Of a DNA stretch of 64,000 nucleotides, positions 25,191 to 32,282 are shown in pieces. The stretch is from positions 248,001 to 312,000 of the forward strand of contig OZ251507.1 of the NCBI GenBank assembly GCA_965242895.1. The letters are read 5' to 3'. Position 1 is the stretch's first letter, and each line of letters opens with the position of its first letter. Both the position numbers and the translations under genes were made by a program. The notes under the pieces are model-generated. The model was not told the origin of the DNA and made no database searches. It saw only the letters and a list, made by a program, of their open reading frames with translations. The stretch is from CATQHL01 sp965242895. GTDB lineage: Bacteria; Actinomycetota; Acidimicrobiia; Acidimicrobiales; CATQHL01.

Positions 25191-25562
25191 ATCAGCGAAC
25201 TCACCTTATATCACAATCCCCATTGAGGGACTTCCCGTGCTGCCCTTGCTTTGCTCAAGGAACTCAAGGAACAAAAACAGCAGCAAAACATCGAGTTCGA
25301 TGTTGTCGACTACACAAAGAACCCTTTGAGTCGAGGCGACCTTGAGCGCCTCGTTCACCTTCTGCCGAACAAACCCAGCGACCTTGTCCGCAGAGACAAG
25401 AGATTTTCCGAATTGAGCCTGACCGAGGACGAGATCGACTCTGCCGAAGCGGTGGTGGAACTTCTCCTTACCCACCCTGCGCTGATGCAGCGCCCCGTCG
25501 CTGTCCGCGGCCTCAAGGCAGTGCTGGCGCGCCCAGCCGAAACGCTCCTGGAACTCCTCTGA
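25191..25562 (+). CDS. ArsC-family reductase with in-frame TGA at the catalytic Cys position (selenoprotein candidate or pseudogene)
   Basis: Read through the TGA at 25224-25226, the frame gives SELTLYHNPH-[TGA]-GTSRAALALLKE, matching the ArsC active-site sequence YHNPxCGTSR with TGA exactly at the redox cysteine. The rest is intact to the stop at 25562. Candidate substrate-binding arginines are kept in LVRRDKRF, MQRPVAV and ARPAETL. UGA may encode selenocysteine, or a TGC/TGT has mutated. Against function: no ATG, GTG or TTG lies between the previous in-frame stop (25164) and the TGA; the best start is a near-cognate ATC at 25191, exactly where the family starts. A TTG at 25251 would give a protein without the active site. 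No convincing SECIS hairpin was recognised. An MFS exporter follows after 52 bases on the same strand. Confidence 0.6.
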
Positions 25563-25614
25563 CAAAGCCCCCAGACCCAACTGCAGACCAAAGTCCTCAG
25601 GGACTGGGAAGAGT

Positions 25615-26829
25615 TTGAAGCCCCGCGTCGGCGAGCGCGAATTCATCGCGCTCATGGCCGCCCTCACGGTCAGCACCGCCATGGGGGTGGACATGATGCT
25701 GCCTGCGCTGGCCGACATCCGCTCTTCCTTCGGTCTGCCGCAGGACGCCACCGTCATCTCCTGGTCGGTCTCGGGATACATACTGGGGATGGGCTTTGCC
25801 CAGGTGATTTTCGGGACTTTCTCTGACCGCTTCGGTCGTAAACCGATGCTGTATGCGGGGCTCTGTCTCTACATATTGGGGGCGATCGGTTCCACGCTGT
25901 CTTCCTCGCTGACCTTTCTGTTGATCAGCAGGCTGATCTGGGGAATAGGTGCAGCCGCTCCCCGCTCTATTTCGGTGGCGATTGTGCGAGACACATTCTC
26001 GGGCGACCGGATGGCTCGAGCCCTGACGTTGGTCATGGCGGTCTTTCTGATAGGGCCGATTGTGGGCCCGAGCATTGGAGAGTTGCTTCTGCTGAGCGGG
26101 ACGTGGCGCTGGGTCTTCGGTTTCGGCGCGATGTTTGCGGGGTTGCTGGCCCTCTGGCTGCTGCGCCTTGAGGAGACCCTGAACTCTGAGCACCGCCGCA
26201 GCCTGAGCGCCAAGAGAATCCTCGAAGCGTTTCGGATCATCCGGCGCGACCGCCAAGCCGTGTTCTTCGGACTGGCGATGACCTTGGAATACGGGGCGTT
26301 CATCGCCTTCCTCTCGAGTTCAGAATTGCTGTTCAGCGACGTCTACGACCGCGGCGGCCAGTTCGCCCTGCTGTTCGGCGTCGGAGCGGCCGTCATGGCG
26401 ATAGCGGCGATGAACTCCGCCCGCTCCATCAGGATCCTGGGCGCTAGGAAAGTGCTGGGGTGGACAGCAGTCTCCTACATCGCTTTGGCTTCCGCCCTCT
26501 CGATAACCTCTGCGGCAGGCGGAGGCGCCCCCTCGTTCTGGCTCTGGTACACCCTTTTGTCGCTCATCAATGCTCTGCACGTCGTGATCACGCCGATCTG
26601 CAACTCGCTGGCGATGCTCGATATGGGAGCGTTGGCTGGAACTGCTTCAGCGATCATCGGCAGCGTCTCCATGGGGTTCGGCTCTTTGCTGGCGGCTATT
26701 CCCAACCGCCTCTCGCAGGGCTCGGTCACTCCCCTGTCGATGAGCTACCTGATATACGGTGCGCTGGCGGTGGGCTGCATCTTTTGGGCTCTGGGAGGCA
26801 GGCGGAAAGCTGGTCTGGAGCCGGGCTAG
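25615..26829 (+). CDS. MFS drug-resistance transporter, Bcr/CflA type
   Basis: The 404-residue polytopic protein starts at TTG 25615, giving REFIALMAALTVSTAMGVDM, the usual N-terminus of this subfamily. The loop-2 motif GTFSDRFGRKP of the major facilitator superfamily is present, and about twelve hydrophobic segments run to residue 395. Bcr/CflA-type proteins export bicyclomycin, chloramphenicol, sulfonamides or metabolites by proton antiport; the substrate here is unknown. It follows the ArsC-like frame closely, so both may be co-transcribed. An SDR gene follows about 100 bases downstream on the same strand. Confidence 0.88.
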   Translation: MKPRVGEREFIALMAALTVSTAMGVDMMLPALADIRSSFGLPQDATVISWSVSGYILGMGFAQVIFGTFSDRFGRKPMLYAGLCLYILGAIGSTLSSSLTFLLISRLIWGIGAAAPRSISVAIVRDTFSGDRMARALTLVMAVFLIGPIVGPSIGELLLLSGTWRWVFGFGAMFAGLLALWLLRLEETLNSEHRRSLSAKRILEAFRIIRRDRQAVFFGLAMTLEYGAFIAFLSSSELLFSDVYDRGGQFALLFGVGAAVMAIAAMNSARSIRILGARKVLGWTAVSYIALASALSITSAAGGGAPSFWLWYTLLSLINALHVVITPICNSLAMLDMGALAGTASAIIGSVSMGFGSLLAAIPNRLSQGSVTPLSMSYLIYGALAVGCIFWALGGRRKAGLEPG

Positions 26830-26929
26830 TCTGAGGGACGAGTCTGAGCGGACGGAGAAGCCGGAACAGACGGCGCAAACGGAGCGGACTGTGCAAACGG
26901 AGCGAGGAAAAGCGGACGGAGAAGCCGGA

Positions 26930-27814
26930 ATGCCTGTAGAACCGCAAGAGTTAGAACCCCAACCTAAGTTGGATTTTGCGGGGAAAGGGGTCTTGGTCAC
27001 CGGCGCCAGCCGCGGCATCGGCAAGGCGCTGGCCGTCACGCTCGGCGGAGAGGGAGCGCTGGTGGCCTGCGCGGCCAGAGCCAGCAGGCTGCGCCGCTTC
27101 AAACTGCCTGGGACGGTCGAGGAGACAGCAGAGGCGGTCTCGGCGGCGGGCGGGGAAGGTCTGGCCGTTCCGTGCGACCTGACCGACGACGGGGACATCG
27201 CCGCAGCGGTCGATGCTGCGGTCGAGAACTTTGGCCGCCTAGACGTCGTCGTGAACAACGCCGCCGTGAGCTTTGGCGGCGATCTCGACATCGACCTGAA
27301 GCGTTACGACCTCATGATGCGAATAAACGTAAGAGCCCCTCTGCTGCTCACCCGCTTGGCCCGGGATCACCTGGCCGAAGCCCCAGACGGCGGGCGCATC
27401 CTGAACATCGGCTCTTCGACGGCCACGGGCTACTTCCCGACGATGATGACCTACGGAATGTCCAAGTCGGCGCTAGAGCACCTGACTGTGACCACGGCGG
27501 CCGTGCTGGCGGAACGCGGTATAGCGGTCAACTGCTACCGGATCGACACCCAGGTCGCCTCTGAGGGCTACGTGATGAACACCCCCGAAGACGACCACTC
27601 CAGCTGGGCAGACACCGAAACCGCCGCTGCGGGAGCCCTCTGGGTACTGCAGCAGCCGAAGGAGTTCACCGGGCGGATCGTGAACATGCTGAGCTTGGCA
27701 AGCCGGGTGCCGTCCATCGGGGAAGGGGGACATCCGCCCTTTGAGCCGCCCGGGGGCTGGACGCTGGGCGCTGCTAAACGTCTATCTCCTCACCGGAATC
27801 GTCAAAGACCCTGA
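26930..27814 (+). CDS. Short-chain dehydrogenase/reductase
   Basis: The 294-residue protein has the nucleotide-binding motif TGASRGIGKAL, the NNAA motif (VVNNAAVSF), a catalytic Ser region (IGSSTATGY) and YGMSK, that is YxxxK. The ATG at 26930 is preceded by GGAG and is preferred over an in-frame ATG 57 codons upstream, which lies inside the MFS gene. The upstream spacer consists of repeats of GAGCGGAC and AAACGGAG type. It should be an NAD(P)-dependent alcohol or ketone oxidoreductase. The last 41 bases overlap the convergent ferredoxin gene. Confidence 0.85.
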   Translation: MPVEPQELEPQPKLDFAGKGVLVTGASRGIGKALAVTLGGEGALVACAARASRLRRFKLPGTVEETAEAVSAAGGEGLAVPCDLTDDGDIAAAVDAAVENFGRLDVVVNNAAVSFGGDLDIDLKRYDLMMRINVRAPLLLTRLARDHLAEAPDGGRILNIGSSTATGYFPTMMTYGMSKSALEHLTVTTAAVLAERGIAVNCYRIDTQVASEGYVMNTPEDDHSSWADTETAAAGALWVLQQPKEFTGRIVNMLSLASRVPSIGEGGHPPFEPPGGWTLGAAKRLSPHRNRQRP

Positions 27815-27992
27815 TGGCGCGGGAAGGACAGTTGCGCGCAGCTAGGAGAAGACGCTCGTCGGGGACTTCGGAAGCGGTAGGCAAGACGACAGAGAGTTCG
27901 TCTTCGTCGAAAGCGAAAGCCTTGGGAAAATCGGCCACGCAGCGCCCTGCGCTCATGCATTCATCGGTTATCACTTCAACTCGGTAGGCCAT
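27774..27992 (-). CDS. Small [3Fe-4S]-type ferredoxin, P450 partner type
   Basis: The 72-residue acidic protein has CMSAGRC near the N-terminus and a CPSRAI near residue 55, giving three cluster cysteines. This arrangement is that of single-cluster [3Fe-4S] ferredoxins that pass electrons to actinobacterial cytochromes P450. Four P450 genes lie 13-22 kb to the right, and this is the only ferredoxin in the window. It follows the Dabb gene by 42 bases on the same strand. Its 3' end overlaps the convergent SDR by 41 bases. Confidence 0.88.
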   Translation of the reverse strand: MAYRVEVITDECMSAGRCVADFPKAFAFDEDELSVVLPTASEVPDERLLLAARNCPSRAIRVFDDSGEEIDV

Positions 27993-28034
27993 TTCGTCCT
28001 CGTTTCAAATCTCGAACTGATCTCTAACTAATCT

Positions 28035-28328
28035 CTATTTGATCTCGAACTGAACCGCCGCCCGCGAAGCGATCACGGGCTTCACGTAGGTTTTCACGAA
28101 TTCCGTGTGAAACGGGTGATCGCGGTAAGCGACGTAGTCGTCGACGTTGTCGAAGTCAGCGGTGACGCAGTAGTCGTAAGTTCCTTCGCTGACGCCGACG
28201 TCGTCGCCGGTCGAGAACGCCTTGACTTCCTCTATCTTTGACAACTCCCCGATGCGCTCGCGTAGGGCGTTCTTGCCTTCCGTGGTGGCATCGGCTGCCC
28301 ATTGGAACATCACGCAGTGACGAATCAT
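28035..28328 (-). CDS. Dabb-domain (stress-responsive alpha/beta barrel) protein
   Basis: The 97-residue protein starts at ATG 28328, which has GGGAGG eight bases upstream; an in-frame start 15 codons earlier lacks this. The sequence MIRHCVMFQW, a central GTYDYCVTADFDNVDDYVAY and the HPFHTEFVKTYVKPVI segment are typical of Dabb dimeric barrel proteins. Some Dabb proteins are cyclases or act in polyketide-like pathways; many are unassigned. It heads a two-gene unit with the ferredoxin. Confidence 0.85.
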   Translation of the reverse strand: MIRHCVMFQWAADATTEGKNALRERIGELSKIEEVKAFSTGDDVGVSEGTYDYCVTADFDNVDDYVAYRDHPFHTEFVKTYVKPVIASRAAVQFEIK

Positions 28329-28487
28329 CGCATCCTCCCTTTCTTGGCTGTGGACTTTCCGAAGTGGACTCATCGCCCGATCTTTTCGAGACCGGACTAC
28401 CTGAGGATAAACTTATACTCCCCGAGTGCAGGCTTCCAAGCCGCTCGACTGCGTTCGACGATACGACGTTCGAACCCTCTCCGCAGG

Positions 28488-28515
28488 GCAGAAGGGGGAC
28501 TGCAGAAGGGGGACT
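28488..28515. repeat. Tandem 14-bp repeat upstream of the amidohydrolase
   Basis: GCAGAAGGGGGACT occurs twice in a row in the 292-base spacer between the Dabb gene and the divergent amidohydrolase gene. No other feature was recognised in this spacer. Confidence 0.85.
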
Positions 28516-28620
28516 GCGGGAGAACAGCCTGGCGGCGAGAAAGCTGCGGCGCCCCTGCGAAGCCCGACCCCAGCGAAGCAAACAAGTTCCTAAGATCGAG
28601 TTCTAGATGAGGCAACCAGC

Positions 28621-30027
28621 ATGAGCCAACCAGCAGAAACGACGAAGACCGCGACCTCAGTCGGCGCATCTGCCAGCGGCGCCGCCATGGGTTTCCTTGA
28701 CGCCTCCGCTGGGGAAATACTGATCACTGGAGGAACGCTGATCGACGGCACGGGAGTCGAGGCGGCGCCGAACCCTGGGGTGCTGATACGCGGTGACGAC
28801 ATCGTGCGTGTCGGAGCAGACGCCGCTGGGGCGGCCTCATCTGACGCTCTGAAGATCGACGCTTCGGGCAAGACGGTCATGCCTGGGCTCATCGACGCCC
28901 ACTGCCACGCCACATTCGACGACGTCCCGTCTAACGACGAACTCTTCTTCCACCGCGAACCCGCAATGACGGCTCTCGCGGCGGGGCAGAACCTTATGAA
29001 GATGCTGAGGGCGGGCGTGACATCCTTTTGCGACCCTGACACGCTTTTCAGCATGGGGCCCTCGCTGCGGGACGCCGCCGAGTGCGGCGTGGTGGCCGGG
29101 CCTCGCATCGCAACGGGGGTTCAGGCGCTGGTAACCGCCGTGGGAGGGACGGCAGGCAGGCTCATACCCGACGAAGGAATGGTGGGTTACGCGCAGGTGG
29201 TTAACACGCTGGATGAGGCAGTCATGTGGACGCGTCGGCACATAAAGTACGGGGCGGACTGGATCAAGATTCACGCTACGGGGCTGCTGCCCGGCAAACT
29301 AGGTGAGGTCTTGGCTTGGAGTTTCGACGAACTCAAGGCCGTGTGCGACACGGCCCACGAACTGGACACGAAGGTGATGGCCCACTGCCGCAATGCAGAG
29401 AGCGTCAAGGTTTGCGCCAGGGCGGGCGTGGACATTCTGCTCCACGCTTCCTTTATGGACGACGACGGGCTAGATGCGGTGATCGAGGCAGGGAGTTCCA
29501 TCTGCCCCACATTCACCTTCCTCGCCAACCTTGCCGACTTCGGGAGCAGGGTGGGAGCCGGAGAGGGCATGGAGGATGTGTTCCGCGGCGAGATCAGCGC
29601 TACGGCCAAGATGATGCGCAAGGCCTACGACGCCGGCGTGCCGATACTCTGCGGGTCTGAAAGCGGTTTCGCCCTTACCCCGTACGGCCACTGGCACGGG
29701 CGCGAGGCTGAGGTGTTGGTGGACGAACTCGGACTGAGCCCGCTGGAAGCCATCGTCTGCGCCACCGCCAATGGGGCGATAGCCATGCGCGCAGAGGGCA
29801 GGCTGGGCGTGATCGCTGAGGGATGTCTTGCTGACGCGGTCGTGGTTGACGGCGACCCGTTGAGAGACATTCGTGTGCTCAACGACCGGAGCCGCTTCTC
29901 CGAGGTCATAAGCCGAGGTCGGCGCGTCGACCTGAGCGGGCAGTGGCCGACTCACGGATACATACCTGGGTCGAAAGTGAGGAGTTGGGCGGAGGAATCC
30001 TTGACCTGGGAAAAAGCCTACGGATAA
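28621..30027 (+). CDS. Metal-dependent amidohydrolase
   Basis: The 468-residue protein of the imidazolonepropionase-like/prolidase-like branch has DAHCHATF (the HxH metal ligands) near residue 97, DWIKIHATG with the candidate carbamylated Lys near 218, AHCRNAE near 259 and LLHAS near 280. The last metal-ligand region reads CGSESGF near 347, where relatives usually have an Asp in GTDSG or similar; Glu replaces it here. It probably hydrolyses a cyclic amide, peptide or ester; the substrate is unknown. Residues 1-30 before the beta domain form an Ala/Ser-rich leader without clear signal features. Confidence 0.86.
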   Translation: MSQPAETTKTATSVGASASGAAMGFLDASAGEILITGGTLIDGTGVEAAPNPGVLIRGDDIVRVGADAAGAASSDALKIDASGKTVMPGLIDAHCHATFDDVPSNDELFFHREPAMTALAAGQNLMKMLRAGVTSFCDPDTLFSMGPSLRDAAECGVVAGPRIATGVQALVTAVGGTAGRLIPDEGMVGYAQVVNTLDEAVMWTRRHIKYGADWIKIHATGLLPGKLGEVLAWSFDELKAVCDTAHELDTKVMAHCRNAESVKVCARAGVDILLHASFMDDDGLDAVIEAGSSICPTFTFLANLADFGSRVGAGEGMEDVFRGEISATAKMMRKAYDAGVPILCGSESGFALTPYGHWHGREAEVLVDELGLSPLEAIVCATANGAIAMRAEGRLGVIAEGCLADAVVVDGDPLRDIRVLNDRSRFSEVISRGRRVDLSGQWPTHGYIPGSKVRSWAEESLTWEKAYG

Positions 30028-30050
30028 TTAAACGGCGCGTTGCGGTAAAT

Positions 30051-30081
30051 AATAATTAGCGCACAATGCGCATAAATTATT
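30051..30081. promoter_or_regulatory. Palindrome upstream of fic
   Basis: AATAATT (30051-30057) pairs with AATTATT (30075-30081), and GCGCA (30059-30063) pairs with TGCGC (30067-30071) around CAA. It ends 24 bases before the fic start. It could be an operator, perhaps for the winged-helix end of Fic itself, or an RNA hairpin. The AT-rich arms stand out in this GC-rich DNA. Confidence 0.6.
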
Positions 30082-30105
30082 AACATTTCGGGTAATATCG
30101 CGCAT

Positions 30106-31266
30106 GTGATTTATCAGACGCCTGAACTGACGGGGCTAGACGAAGACGTCCTAGGACAGATCACTGAACTTCGCAGCGACCTCCTGCCCTACTTAAAAAA
30201 GCCGCGAATGTGGTATGGGAGGATTCGCCAAGTAATCTTGGCTCGGGCTGTTCAGGGGTCGAACACTATAGAGGGATATACGGCCTCCATAGAGGACACG
30301 GCAGCCATCATCGCTGATGAACCGCCCCTCTCCGCCGACGAGGAAACCCGCTTCGCCATTGCGGGATACCGCGACGCACTTACGTTCGTCCTGCAGATTG
30401 CGGCTGGGCCGGTGCAAGTTGATGTCTCGCTGCTGAGGTCGCTGCACTTCATGATGCTCAAACATGACCTCCCCAAGAATCCCGGGCAGTGGAGGCCGGG
30501 GGCGGTCTGGATTAGCAACAGCGACAATGTCACAGTTTACGAAGCCCCCGACCGTGAACTCCTCGAGCCTTTGTTAAACGAACTGCTTGAACAAATCGCT
30601 GACAGTTCGGAACCGCCAATGGTCAAGGCAGCCATGGCGCATCTCAACTTGACCCTCATCCACCCATTCAGCGACGGCAACGGGCGGATGGCTAGATGCC
30701 TGCAAACCCTTCTCCTGGCATCAGAGGGAGAACCTTCCCCGCTGTTCTCCAGCATCGAGGAGTACCTCGGGCGCAACACCCCCGCTTACTACGACGTGCT
30801 CGAGGAAGTAGCTGCTGGGACTTGGTCGCCGCAGCGCAGCGCACGGCCATGGATCGAGTTCTGCCTCACCGCCCATTACCGCCAAGCTTTGACCCTCAAG
30901 CGATGGATTCTGGAGACCGAGGCGCTGTGGGACGCCTGCTCGCGGCTCGTCTCTCAGCACAGGCTGCCGGAAAGAGCGATCGGAGCGCTTTGCGACGGTG
31001 CGAGAAATAGACGGATCTGGCGGTCTTTGTATGTCAAGATCATCAAGTCCTCCACAGGTGATGACATCAGCGAACATCAGGCCACCCGAGACTTGGCATC
31101 CATGTCCTCAGCAGGCCTGTTCCTTGCTCATGGCGACAAGCGAGGAAGACACTATGTTGCTTCGCCGGAACTTCGGAAAGTCTGGACAGAAATTCGCGAA
31201 ACGCGCCCGCCCCAGTCCGCCGTCGATCCCTATGCTCTGGCCCGCGAGCGCTCTCGGACGATCTGA
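30106..31266 (+). CDS. Fic-domain AMP-transferase, class II
   Basis: The 386-residue protein starts at GTG 30106. It carries the Fic active site HPFSDGNGRMAR near residue 185, with the catalytic His. The N-terminal SNTIEG near 48 matches the inhibitory (S/T)xxxE(G/N) helix, whose Glu blocks ATP binding, so it is a self-inhibited class II enzyme. The C-terminal part (about 275-370) looks like a winged helix-turn-helix. Fic enzymes transfer AMP or another phosphate-linked group to Ser, Thr or Tyr of target proteins; the target is unknown. No antitoxin gene is adjacent, as expected for class II. A palindrome lies just upstream and a 13-bp minisatellite just downstream. Confidence 0.93.
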   Translation: MIYQTPELTGLDEDVLGQITELRSDLLPYLKKPRMWYGRIRQVILARAVQGSNTIEGYTASIEDTAAIIADEPPLSADEETRFAIAGYRDALTFVLQIAAGPVQVDVSLLRSLHFMMLKHDLPKNPGQWRPGAVWISNSDNVTVYEAPDRELLEPLLNELLEQIADSSEPPMVKAAMAHLNLTLIHPFSDGNGRMARCLQTLLLASEGEPSPLFSSIEEYLGRNTPAYYDVLEEVAAGTWSPQRSARPWIEFCLTAHYRQALTLKRWILETEALWDACSRLVSQHRLPERAIGALCDGARNRRIWRSLYVKIIKSSTGDDISEHQATRDLASMSSAGLFLAHGDKRGRHYVASPELRKVWTEIRETRPPQSAVDPYALARERSRTI

Positions 31267-31281
31267 TTTACCGGTTTGATT

Positions 31282-31398
31282 CGCCGGTTCGTCGCGCCGG
31301 CAACACTCGCCGGCAACACTCGCCGGTTCGTCGCGCCGGGTTGACTCGCCGGCAACACGCGCCGGTTCGTCGCGCCGGCAACACTCGCCGGCAACAGG
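31282..31398. repeat. 13-bp minisatellite, nine units
   Basis: Nine head-to-tail units of CGCCGG plus seven bases fill the space between the convergent fic and hydratase genes. The seven-base part is one of TTCGTCG, CAACACT, CAACACG or GTTGACT; the last unit ends CAACAGG. The variants are interspersed, which suggests repeated rearrangement. The array touches no coding region. Confidence 0.93.
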
Positions 31399-31401
31399 AA
31401 G

Positions 31402-31821
31402 TCAGTTGGGCAGAACTACCTCTGCGGTTCCTCGCAAGACCGGTTCTGCTCCGTCACGGCGCACCAGCACGTCGCAGCCCGCAATCCGACCCTCGGGGCG
31501 TTCGCTCACGTCGGTGACCACACCAGAGACGGTCAGTCGGTCGCCAGCGAAGACGTTGCCCAGGAAACGCACCTTCAGGCGTCGCACGGAAGCCGGCCCG
31601 CCCGCCCAGGACATGAGCATGTCCACCACGTAGCCCATGTTGTTAGGGCCTTGATTCACTGGACGGTCGCCCAGCCCCAGCCTGCGAACATCTTCTGCGT
31701 CCCAGTGGATGGTGTTGGGGTCGGCCAGCAGCGCCGCCATCGTCTTCATCTTCTCTGCGTCGACAGAAGCAATAACCAATTCGGGTATGGAATCCCCGAC
31801 CTTGACTGCAGCAGGATTCAA
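31402..31821 (-). CDS. MaoC-like (hot-dog fold) hydratase-related protein, second gene
   Basis: The TTG at 31821 overlaps the TGA of the gene before it (TTGA), and gives a 139-residue protein beginning MNPAAVKVGDSIPELVI. The longer in-frame reading upstream overlaps that gene's coding sequence and is not credible. KVGDSIPE near the start, DPNTIHWDAE and the following GPNNMGYVVDML resemble MaoC-type (R)-enoyl-CoA hydratase domains. It probably pairs with the upstream gene product as a two-subunit hydratase acting on enoyl-CoA. Confidence 0.72.
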   Translation of the reverse strand: MNPAAVKVGDSIPELVIASVDAEKMKTMAALLADPNTIHWDAEDVRRLGLGDRPVNQGPNNMGYVVDMLMSWAGGPASVRRLKVRFLGNVFAGDRLTVSGVVTDVSERPEGRIAGCDVLVRRDGAEPVLRGTAEVVLPN

Positions 31822-32258
31822 GAAGATTCCCTCGGAAAGACGAATGAGTTGGTGCACGCACCGGCCAGTCGTCCGTCGGGCTGCACCACCTCCAGACGAA
31901 AGGTGACGAGGTCGAACACGCCTATAGAGGCACCCTGCTTTCGTCGAACGTCGGTTATCTCGCCTCGAACGGAGTAGCTCGTTTCGGTTCTCAAGGGGAT
32001 GAAAACCTCCATATCGCACTCTCCGAACATCGGCCCGTCGGAGGCGGAGGAGCCCACGAGGTCGAACAATTCCGCTATCGAGAGCCCCATGCCGCCCATG
32101 GCTGCGTAGTAGCAGAACATGGGATGGGCTAAATCGTCGCTGCGCTGAGAGGCGCCTAGGACGTCGTTCGTCAGCCAGTTGCGGTAGTGCTCCAGATCGA
32201 AACTGCCCCCGGGCAAGCGCCGACCCGCTAGTTCCTGAAGCTCCTCAAGGGTAATCAC
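31818..32258 (-). CDS. MaoC-like (FAS1-type dehydratase) protein, first gene
   Basis: The 146-residue protein starts at GTG 32258. The segment HPMFCYYAAMGGMGLSIAEL and the later MFGECDMEVFIPLRTET are typical of the N-terminal half of split MaoC/FAS1-type dehydratases, as in actinobacterial heterodimeric hydratases. It is coupled to the next gene by a four-base overlap and follows the ABC ATPase gene after 24 bases, so it is probably in the ABC importer operon. This suggests that the imported compound, or a side chain of it, enters beta-oxidation-like metabolism. Confidence 0.72.
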   Translation of the reverse strand: MITLEELQELAGRRLPGGSFDLEHYRNWLTNDVLGASQRSDDLAHPMFCYYAAMGGMGLSIAELFDLVGSSASDGPMFGECDMEVFIPLRTETSYSVRGEITDVRRKQGASIGVFDLVTFRLEVVQPDGRLAGACTNSFVFPRESS

Positions 32259-32282
32259 CGCAGAAAAACTCGGCTTGTTGGT

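Noticed and set aside
25206..25781. Minus-strand frame of 191 codons over the ArsC-like gene
   Set aside because: The plus-strand reading shows a detailed match to ArsC, and the minus frame has no family features.
31282..31398. The 13-bp array as a CRISPR
   Set aside because: Units are contiguous, with no unique spacers, and far too short; there are no cas genes.
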